A stretch of 7,056 nt of DNA from Acidobacteriota bacterium (GTDB taxonomy: Bacteria; Acidobacteriota; Blastocatellia; RBC074), in assembly GCA_017991275.1 (NCBI GenBank), contig JAGNMH010000284.1, positions 1 through 7,056 on the forward strand. The letters run 5' to 3'. The translations under genes were made by a program, and so were the position numbers. Of the stretch, positions 1 through 7,056 are shown in pieces. The notes beneath the pieces are model-generated. The model did no database searches, was not told the origin of the DNA, and saw only the letters and a program-made list of their open reading frames with translations. How positions within the stretch are numbered: position 1 is the first letter of the stretch; every line of letters starts with the position of its first letter.

Positions 1-1222
1 GAGCAAACATCCATTTTGCGTTGCCAGAAATGGCCGGACTCCAAAAAATAAAATCTTCATCTTTTTCCTGTTTGGGCTGGATATGAGTCCCATTCACAAC
101 ATCAACGACGCTCAGGTCGTGGCGATCAATGTTGCCGCAATTTGATGAAACAACAATGTCGGCGCGGTCAGGCGTGAACGCTATCGTTTCCCATTCGCAC
201 CCCGTTGGAGTCAGCCCTTTCACTTCGCCGCCGCTGGCCGCAATCGAATAGAGCCGCATCCATCCGTCCATTTCCGAAGCGAAGACCAACCGATTATCCG
301 CCGCCCATTGCAGCAAATTCTCTCCCGCCATTCGCGGCGGGCCATCTTGAGGTTGATTGCCGCTGCGCCAGATTTCTTTGGCTACGCCGGTTCCCGCGTC
401 GGCCACCCAGATCGCCCAGGGATCGGGCGCGTCTTGAGTCAGCGCGCGAGGCGCATTACCGCGAGCAGGTTGGCGTATAAAAGCAATCCGCTTTCCGTCC
501 AAAGACCAGCGCGGCGCGGAGTCTCGATCAACCGAAGGCGCGATGTAACGAATCGTCTGTTTCTCAAAATCATAAATGCCGATGAAGCTGTGCGTGCCGC
601 GCGAACTGTTGAAGGCCAACTGCTTTCCATCCGGCGACCATTGAGGCGCGAAGTTAGATCCGCGAGCGGCAAAAAGTTGATGCGGTTCAGAACCGTCCAC
701 GATTTCAACTATGTGAATCTGGCCGTCTTTGCCAAACGCGACTCGCTGGTCGGTTGGCGAAACGACAGGCGAAGCGCCTTCTGCCAATCTTCGCAACCGG
801 CCATCTTTAACGGACACGGCGTGAATGGCTTCCGAAGCTCCCGCCGGATCGCTGGTCGGATTGGGAATTTCTCCGGCGGAATTGGCGCTGCCTCCGCGCA
901 CGAAGACGACCCATTCGCCATCGTGAGTGAATTCCAGTTCGGTCAATTCCTGCCCTGTGTCTTCATTGAACTGAGTCAACTGCCGAGCTTTGAAATCCGG
1001 CCCCTCGGCTACCCAGATGTTTCGCTTGCCTTCGGCGTCGAAAACCCATGCGATGCGTTCACCCGTTGGAGCCGCAATCAGGTCAGAAGGAAACGGCAAA
1101 CTCAGGACTTGTTCAATCGTGAAGCCGCCCTGTTGAGCAGCCGAACGGCTGGCGTTAAACCACAGGGCGCAGGCGACAAGCGCGACCGCGCAGAACGATG
1201 CAAGAATTCGTCTGATCTTCAT
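1..1222 (-). CDS. Exported S9-family (prolyl oligopeptidase/DPP-IV-like) peptidase, N-terminal beta-propeller part, 3' end off the window
   Basis: The reverse strand reads open from an ATG at 1222-1220 to the left edge, giving 407 codons with no stop, so the gene is truncated by the window. Residues 1-30 form a Sec-type signal: a basic start (MKIRR), a hydrophobic core, then SRSAAQQ. The rest looks like a beta-propeller with WD40-like/PD40 blades: FTHDGEWVVFVR at about 98-109, APQWSPDGKQLAF at 192-204 and APRWSLDGKRIAF at about 236-248. The segment IPNPTSDPAGA and the opening FTIEQVLSLPFPSDL fit the propeller of S9 serine peptidases, which are common as multiple paralogues in acidobacteria. 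The Ser-Asp-His hydrolase domain, if present, lies beyond position 1, so peptidase activity is inferred. Alternatives are a TolB-like protein or an amidohydrolase with PD40 repeats. It probably acts in the periplasm or outside the cell on short peptides. No strong Shine-Dalgarno precedes the start. It is divergent from mutS2, with no evident functional link. Confidence 0.8.
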   Translation of the reverse strand, partial: MKIRRILASFCAVALVACALWFNASRSAAQQGGFTIEQVLSLPFPSDLIAAPTGERIAWVFDAEGKRNIWVAEGPDFKARQLTQFNEDTGQELTELEFTHDGEWVVFVRGGSANSAGEIPNPTSDPAGASEAIHAVSVKDGRLRRLAEGASPVVSPTDQRVAFGKDGQIHIVEIVDGSEPHQLFAARGSNFAPQWSPDGKQLAFNSSRGTHSFIGIYDFEKQTIRYIAPSVDRDSAPRWSLDGKRIAFIRQPARGNAPRALTQDAPDPWAIWVADAGTGVAKEIWRSGNQPQDGPPRMAGENLLQWAADNRLVFASEMDGWMRLYSIAASGGEVKGLTPTGCEWETIAFTPDRADIVVSSNCGNIDRHDLSVVDVVNGTHIQPKQEKDEDFIFWSPAISGNAKWMFA

Positions 1223-1281
1223 AAATTTTGTCCGGGTTGAAAGTCGGTTTTGGGTTTCGTGAACTCGATTCGCGGCGAACG

Positions 1282-1307
1282 ATAATACAGCGTGGTGACA
1301 GTGACAA
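1282..1307 (-). promoter_or_regulatory. Weak candidate promoter for the divergent peptidase gene
   Basis: On the minus strand TTGTCA (1307-1302) resembles a -35 box and TATTAT (1287-1282) a -10 box. They are only 14 bp apart, which is short. With a 17-bp spacer the -10 would be TATCGT, a poorer match. Either choice would start transcription about 50-60 bases before the peptidase ATG. This is a guess from consensus matching only. Confidence 0.25.
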
Positions 1308-1358
1308 CGGCGCGTTGCCCTGGCGATGGGATAACTTTCAGCTAAACCTGTGATTCGT

Positions 1359-1387
1359 TTGACACTGCTGGAAGGCGTCCCTACAAT
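1359..1387 (+). promoter_or_regulatory. Near-consensus sigma-70 promoter upstream of mutS2
   Basis: A perfect -35 hexamer TTGACA (1359-1364) is followed after exactly 17 bp by TACAAT (1382-1387), five of six matches to the -10 consensus. Transcription would begin near 1394 and leave a leader of roughly 55-57 bases before the mutS2 ATG. It lies in the 228-bp gap between divergent genes and points at mutS2-dnaG(-rpoD). The match and spacing are seen directly; activity is inferred. No clear operator or terminator-like hairpin is evident in the short leader. Confidence 0.75.
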
Positions 1388-1450
1388 CTCGCAGTTTCAG
1401 CAGCCGTTGCCGGAAGCTTTTATCCCCCTCGCGGCCTGAACAAATAACGA

Positions 1451-3871
1451 ATGCCAAGCCAAGCTACTACAACTTTAGAGTTCGACAGGCTCAAGGAGAC
1501 TCTGCTGCAACAAATCCGCACGCCGCTCGGAGCGTCGCTGGCTGAACAGTTGCAAATCTCCACAAACGCAGAGCAGATCAGACGCGAATTGCGGCTGACG
1601 GGCGAAGGTGTGCTTTATCTGCGCGAAGGAACCGCGCTGGACATTAACGATTTGCCAGACCCGCGGCCTTCGCTTGGCAAACTGGGCATCGCCGACATCA
1701 ATCTGGAACCGCTGGAGATCGTGGATTTGCTTCGGCTGATTTCCGTGGCGATGGGCTTGCGCGAAACTTTCCACGAAGAGCGCGAAAAATTCCCGCTGAT
1801 ACGCGAAATTACTGAACCGATTCCGAACCTGCGCGCGCTGTATCAGCGGCTGCGCGGACGTATTTCTCCCAGCGGAGAAGTCGAGGATTTCGCCAGCCCG
1901 GAATTGCGCGAGATTCGTTTTCAAATCACCAAGCTGCGTTCGCAGATTCAACGCTCGCTGGAAACGATTCTGAAACGCGCTGAAGCCGACCACGCGCTGC
2001 GGGATGAATACGTCACCATCCGCAATGACCGGTACGTCATACCGATTCGCAACGACAACCGCGGAGCCGTTCAAGGCGTTGTTCACGGCATGTCTTCCTC
2101 AGGTCAGACGGCATTTGTCGAACCGCTTGAAACCATCAATCTGAACAACGACCTGGTTCGGTTGCGCGAAATCGAACAGACAGAAATCATCAAGGTTCTT
2201 TTCAGTATCACCGAAGACTTGCGCGATGAACGCGACTCTCTGAGTTTAATGGCCGAAGCAGTGGCGCAGATTGATTTCATTGCCGCAAAAGCCAGGCTGG
2301 CGATCAATCACGACGCGATTGAACCGACGATCAACGAAAACGGTCGGCTGCATTTGAAAGACGCGCGGCATCCATTGCTGGAAGCAAACCTGAAAGCTTT
2401 GCGGTTGCCGATTGTTCCGCTGTCTCTGGATATGGACGCCGAGCACAGAATCATGGTCATCAGCGGCCCGAATGCCGGCGGCAAAACCGTAGTCCTGAAA
2501 ACCGTTGGCTTGCTGTCGCTGATGGCTCAGGCGGGGTTGCATGTTCCGGCGGTTGACGCCGACTTGCCGATCTTCAATCAGGCGCTGGCTGACATTGGCG
2601 ATCATCAATCCATCTCGGCGAACCTTTCGACCTTCACTGCGCACATTCAAAACATACGAACCATCAGCGAAGAACTTGAACCGCCGACATTGATTCTGCT
2701 CGACGAAGTCGGAACCGGAACCGACCCGGAAGAAGGCTCGGCGCTTGGTGTGGCGATGGTGGATTACTTCCGCGAACGCGGAGCGCACGTCATTGTCACC
2801 ACGCATTACAGCGGGTTGAAGGTTTATGCGACAAACACGCCCGGCGTCATCAATGCCAGCGTCGAATTCGACGAACGCACTCTGAAGCCGACTTACAAAT
2901 TGCTGGTCGGTTTGGCGGGGTCTTCGTCGGGAATCGAAATTGCCCGGCGGTTCGGTTTGCCGAAAGCCATTACCGAACGCGCGGCGGAAAAAGTCCAAAC
3001 TGCCAGCGCAGACGCGACGGAATACTTGCGCCGTCTAAAAGATCAATTCGATCATCAACAACTGACCGTCGTCGCTTTGGAAGAAGAACGCGCTTTGGTT
3101 GCCGACAAATACGCCAGGCTGGAACTGGAATTCATCAAGCGCGAAAAAGAGCGCGAAAAAGAATTTCGCGCCGAACTGCAAAAAGTCGTTCAAGAGTTCA
3201 CGGCGAAGGCTGAAAAATTCGCTTCTACTATTGAAGACGTTGCGACGGCTCGTAAAGTCAAAAAGGAAGTTGAACGCCGCACCGTTGAATTAAAAGTTGC
3301 GGCCAGTTCCGCCGCTCGTCAGTTGCGCCAACAGCAAGGCATTATGACTGCCGAAGAGCAGGCTGCGATTGCAGCCGAAGAAGCCGTGCCGGAAATCACC
3401 GACTTCGAGATCGGCGATCGAGTTCGAGTCACTTCGCTGAATCAGGAAGGCGTCGTCGAAGCGATTAAAGGCGAAGAAATTGTTGTTCAGGTCGGCGCGC
3501 TGCGGTTCCGCGAACAGGCCGACAACCTGCGGTTCATCGAACGCAAAGCGGCGAGCCAGAAAGCCGCAAAAGCCGTGGCCGGTTTGCCAAAAGGCGTTTC
3601 GGTTTCTTTGCAGGAACAAAAATCCGTCAGTTCTGAGTTGAATGTAATTGGAAAGACTATGAGCGAAGCGACTTACGAAGCGGACAAGTTTCTGGACGCG
3701 GCCTACCTGGACAACCATGACCGCGTTCGCATCGTTCATGGAATGGGAATGGGCGCGCTGAAACGAGCAATTGCCGACCTGCTTTCCGGGCATCCGCACG
3801 TTGCGAAGTTTTATCCGGCGGAGCAAAGTGAAGGCGGCAACGGCGCGACGATTGTTGAACTGAAGAAGTAG
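1451..3871 (+). CDS. mutS2: MutS2 ATPase/Smr protein (ribosome rescue and recombination control)
   Basis: 806 residues, close to the usual length of about 780-800. MutS2 lacks the mismatch-binding domain of MutS. In Bacillus it binds and splits collided ribosomes, and in Helicobacter it suppresses recombination. Residues 1-330 form the core, lever and clamp region, with the family-typical segment around 185-232 (YVIPIR, SSSGQTAFVEP). The ABC-type ATPase follows: Walker A GPNAGGKT at 339-346, the DIGDHQSISANLSTFTAH region at 381-398, Walker B LILLDE with D418 and E419, and the switch histidine H452 in TTH. A charged coiled coil spans about 517-630, a KOW-like small beta domain about 650-697, and a C-terminal Smr domain about 729-806 with HGMGMG at 763-768. 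The Smr motif usually written LDxR or LDxH reads LNVIG (730-734). The ATG is the first start after an in-frame TAA at 1445-1447, and EFDRLKE near the N-terminus fits family starts. No Shine-Dalgarno is visible. It is probably the first gene of an operon, 8 bp before dnaG. Confidence 0.96.
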   Translation: MPSQATTTLEFDRLKETLLQQIRTPLGASLAEQLQISTNAEQIRRELRLTGEGVLYLREGTALDINDLPDPRPSLGKLGIADINLEPLEIVDLLRLISVAMGLRETFHEEREKFPLIREITEPIPNLRALYQRLRGRISPSGEVEDFASPELREIRFQITKLRSQIQRSLETILKRAEADHALRDEYVTIRNDRYVIPIRNDNRGAVQGVVHGMSSSGQTAFVEPLETINLNNDLVRLREIEQTEIIKVLFSITEDLRDERDSLSLMAEAVAQIDFIAAKARLAINHDAIEPTINENGRLHLKDARHPLLEANLKALRLPIVPLSLDMDAEHRIMVISGPNAGGKTVVLKTVGLLSLMAQAGLHVPAVDADLPIFNQALADIGDHQSISANLSTFTAHIQNIRTISEELEPPTLILLDEVGTGTDPEEGSALGVAMVDYFRERGAHVIVTTHYSGLKVYATNTPGVINASVEFDERTLKPTYKLLVGLAGSSSGIEIARRFGLPKAITERAAEKVQTASADATEYLRRLKDQFDHQQLTVVALEEERALVADKYARLELEFIKREKEREKEFRAELQKVVQEFTAKAEKFASTIEDVATARKVKKEVERRTVELKVAASSAARQLRQQQGIMTAEEQAAIAAEEAVPEITDFEIGDRVRVTSLNQEGVVEAIKGEEIVVQVGALRFREQADNLRFIERKAASQKAAKAVAGLPKGVSVSLQEQKSVSSELNVIGKTMSEATYEADKFLDAAYLDNHDRVRIVHGMGMGALKRAIADLLSGHPHVAKFYPAEQSEGGNGATIVELKK

Positions 3872-3879
3872 TAAGCGTT

Positions 3880-5685
3880 ATGAAAATCCCGCGCGGTTTC
3901 AGTGAAGAGTTACGTAATCAAGCCGACATCCTGAAGATCGTTGGCGATTATGTTTCGCTGAAAAAGAAGGGGAATAATTACTGGGCTTGCTGCCCATTTC
4001 ATAATGAGAAGTCGCCGAGTTTCAGCGTCAACCCGTCGAAGGGGTTTTTCAAATGTTTTGGCTGCGGCAAAGGCGGCGACGCCGTCACCTTCGTCATGGA
4101 AATCGAAGGCGCGCCTTTTCCAGAAGCGGTTAAAACCGTCGCCGAAAAATGCGGCATTGCGGTTCCGGTCGTCGCCGATGACCAGCGTGATTACGAAGAG
4201 CGCGATCGGCAACGAGTTGATTTGCTGCAATTGAACGCCTGGGCGACTGAGTTCTTTGAACAAAACCTGACAGAGACCGCCGAAGGCCGACGCGGGCTGG
4301 CTTATCTGGAAGGGCGGGGAATTACGGAGGCTACGCGGCAACAGTTTCGGCTTGGTTATGCGCCGAACAGTTGGGACGCGATGAGCAGTTTTTTGCGTTC
4401 GCGCGGGGCTTCGACAAATCAGATCGAACGCAGTGGCTTGGTCAGTCTGAAAGAGTCTGGCGGCTTTTACGACCGGTTTCGCGGGCGGCTGATGTTTCCG
4501 ATTTGTGACACTCAGGGGCGGCCTGTCGCTTTCGGCGGACGCATCATCGGCGAAGGCGAACCGAAGTATTTGAACTCACCCGAAACCAGCGTTTACACAA
4601 AAGGACAGCATCTTTTCGGGCTTGGGTATTCACGAGATTCGATCCGAAATAAGGATTTTGCCATTTTGGTCGAAGGTTACCTGGACTTCCTGATTCCCTT
4701 TCAGGAAGGAGTCCGAAATCTGGTGGCCAGTTTGGGAACGGCCCTGACTGAAAACCAAGCCAGGTTGTTGGGGCGGTACACGCGAAAGATCGTAGTCAAT
4801 TTTGACCCTGATTCAGCTGGAGTGGCGGCGACAAAACGCAGTCTGGAATTGCTGTTGGGCGAAGGTTTCAAGGTCAACGTGCTGACCTTGCCGGACAACT
4901 TAGACCCGGATGAGTTCATCCGAGCGCGCGGCGCGGACGGCTATTTGCGATTGCTCAAGAACTCCCAACCTTTTCTGGAATACATAGTTGAAGAGGCCGT
5001 CGGCGCAAATGACCAGAAATCTCCATCAGGTAAAGTCGAAACGATTAATGCGATTCTGCCGTATTTGAAGTTGGTCAAAGATCGGATCGAACGCTCTGAG
5101 CAGTTCGACCGCATCGCCGACCGGCTGAAAATTGACAGCAAGCTGATTCGCCAGGAATTCAAAAAGGCCGCTGAAACACGACAGGAAAAAGTCAGCGAGC
5201 GGGCTGTGATTGCCAGCATTGCTGTGAAACCGGCGGAGCGAAAGTTGCTTGAGATTTTGCTCGCCTGCCAGTCGGTTCGGCGGCAGATAAGTTTGAAAAT
5301 GACCGAAGAGGACTTTTTAGGACTAAGAACCGAAAAACTTTTTCAATTGATCTTTGAGTTTGAGCGTCAACAGCAGGAGATTACTTATCCTGAAATTAGT
5401 CGGTTATTGGATGATGAGGAACTGGCTCGTGATTTATTGCCACAACTTATGACCACTGAAACTGACTTCAAATCTTCCGATCAGGAATCTCTGAACCGAG
5501 CCGAAAAAGAGGCAGAAGGAAGTCTTCACAGTTTGCGCTGCGGAAAATTGGCCGAAAAACAATCGGCGCTTCAATCTGAAATCAACCGCGCGCAACGTGA
5601 TAACGACACTGCCAGGCTTGGAGAGTTGATTATGCTCAAACTTCAGTTAGTGAAGCAGTTGGATTTGGCGCAACGCAACGGCTAA
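3880..5685 (+). CDS. dnaG: DNA primase DnaG
   Basis: 601 residues, normal for bacterial primase, which makes RNA primers for Okazaki fragments in partnership with the DnaB helicase. The N-terminal CHC2 zinc domain shows C38, H41, C59 and C62 (CPFHNEKSPSF, then FKCFGCGKGGD). The central RNA-polymerase domain contains GRGITEATRQQFRLGYAP near 146-163 and the YLNSPET segment near 231. The Toprim fold follows, with the catalytic glutamate E265 in VEGYLD and metal-binding D309 and D311 in FDPDSAG. About 452-601 is the variable helicase-binding domain, recognisable mainly by position and helical character, and it is more AT-rich than the rest of the gene. All key catalytic residues are present, so the enzyme should be active. 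The ATG lies 8 bp after the mutS2 stop with only weak Shine-Dalgarno likeness, which suggests translational coupling to mutS2. rpoD follows 147 bp downstream, as in the macromolecular-synthesis operon. Confidence 0.98.
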   Translation: MKIPRGFSEELRNQADILKIVGDYVSLKKKGNNYWACCPFHNEKSPSFSVNPSKGFFKCFGCGKGGDAVTFVMEIEGAPFPEAVKTVAEKCGIAVPVVADDQRDYEERDRQRVDLLQLNAWATEFFEQNLTETAEGRRGLAYLEGRGITEATRQQFRLGYAPNSWDAMSSFLRSRGASTNQIERSGLVSLKESGGFYDRFRGRLMFPICDTQGRPVAFGGRIIGEGEPKYLNSPETSVYTKGQHLFGLGYSRDSIRNKDFAILVEGYLDFLIPFQEGVRNLVASLGTALTENQARLLGRYTRKIVVNFDPDSAGVAATKRSLELLLGEGFKVNVLTLPDNLDPDEFIRARGADGYLRLLKNSQPFLEYIVEEAVGANDQKSPSGKVETINAILPYLKLVKDRIERSEQFDRIADRLKIDSKLIRQEFKKAAETRQEKVSERAVIASIAVKPAERKLLEILLACQSVRRQISLKMTEEDFLGLRTEKLFQLIFEFERQQQEITYPEISRLLDDEELARDLLPQLMTTETDFKSSDQESLNRAEKEAEGSLHSLRCGKLAEKQSALQSEINRAQRDNDTARLGELIMLKLQLVKQLDLAQRNG

Positions 5686-5832
5686 ACATAAAGAATGCCG
5701 ATAAATTTGAAACAGTGCTGTCAAACCGCTGATCTTTGCTGACACGTATATAAATAAAAAGAAGTAAGAAACAAGGTAGTGAAAGTTGCTGCTGTGGCGT
5801 TTTTGCGGGCTACGGCAAAAGGAGTGACAAAA
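5686..5832 (+). promoter_or_regulatory. dnaG-rpoD intergenic leader, possible internal promoter region
   Basis: This 147-bp gap is more AT-rich than the flanking genes, especially about 5745-5775, which contains TATATAAATA (5747-5756). That stretch could be a -10 element, but no good -35 box lies at proper spacing, so a specific promoter cannot be named. No hairpin followed by a T run is seen after dnaG, so readthrough into rpoD is plausible. An imperfect inverted repeat, TTTGA-N10-TCAAA, lies at 5706-5725. Primary sigma genes often have an extra internal (for example heat-shock) promoter; whether this one does is not decided by the sequence. Confidence 0.35.
5819..5824 (+). promoter_or_regulatory. 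Shine-Dalgarno site that fixes the rpoD GTG start
   Basis: AAGGAG ends 8 bases before GTG 5833-5835, which is optimal spacing. It is the only strong ribosome-binding site among the four gene starts in the window, and it selects the GTG over downstream in-frame ATGs at 5875 and 5881 and an upstream in-frame GTG at 5779. Confidence 0.8.

Positions 5833-7056
<1,224 letters not shown>

Noticed and set aside
308..1240. A 310-codon plus-strand open frame across the peptidase region
   Set aside because: It lies wholly antisense to a well-supported propeller gene. Its translation is Arg-rich, without recognisable motifs, and it runs past the peptidase start. It is an artefact of the codon bias of the opposite strand.
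1296..1307. Direct repeat GTGACAGTGACA in the divergent intergenic region
   Set aside because: Two copies of a 6-base unit are too short to support a repeat or a regulator site.
1475..2086. A 203-codon minus-strand open frame inside mutS2
   Set aside because: It is antisense to conserved MutS2 coding sequence, has no recognisable domain, and its frame is explained by the codon bias of mutS2. The same applies to the minus-strand frames at 2246-2998 and 3290-3826.
5706..5725. Inverted repeat TTTGA-N10-TCAAA upstream of rpoD as an operator or terminator
   Set aside because: The arms are only 5 bp, the inner bases are mostly not symmetrical, and no T run follows. Chance occurrence is likely, so it is mentioned only in the leader description.

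Overview
The window carries one partial gene on the minus strand and three genes on the plus strand, and all four can be assigned to known families. No mobile element, CRISPR array, tRNA or rRNA was seen. The genes are chromosomal housekeeping genes plus one exported peptidase-like protein. I infer a Gram-negative-type bacterium, most plausibly an acidobacterium (Blastocatellia-like). The reasons are moderate G+C (a little above half by eye), an exported S9/PD40 protein of a kind abundant in that phylum, and a primary sigma factor with a long region between 1.2 and 2.1. This taxonomic guess is tentative and rests on no database search.

Layout: positions 1-1222 (minus) hold the N-terminal 407 codons of a secreted beta-propeller protein, probably an S9-family (prolyl oligopeptidase/DPP-IV-like) serine peptidase. 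Its catalytic domain would lie beyond the left edge. Positions 1223-1450 are a divergent intergenic region with a near-consensus sigma-70 promoter (TTGACA, 17 bp, TACAAT) driving the plus-strand genes. Positions 1451-3871 are mutS2. Eight bases later, 3880-5685 is dnaG (primase). After a 147-bp leader, 5833 to the right edge is rpoD (primary sigma factor), started by GTG behind a clear Shine-Dalgarno and cut off just after region 2.4.

The plus-strand block resembles the bacterial macromolecular-synthesis operon (rpsU-dnaG-rpoD in E. coli), with mutS2 in the upstream position instead of rpsU. It would join ribosome rescue or recombination control (MutS2), replication priming (DnaG) and transcription initiation (RpoD). 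The -10 recognition segment of the encoded sigma factor is nearly identical to that of E. coli RpoD, which agrees with the consensus-like promoter upstream of mutS2.

I found no convincing undescribed system. The points most worth checking are the mutS2-dnaG-rpoD linkage, the altered LDxR/LDxH motif in the MutS2 Smr domain, and how rpoD is expressed from its leader.
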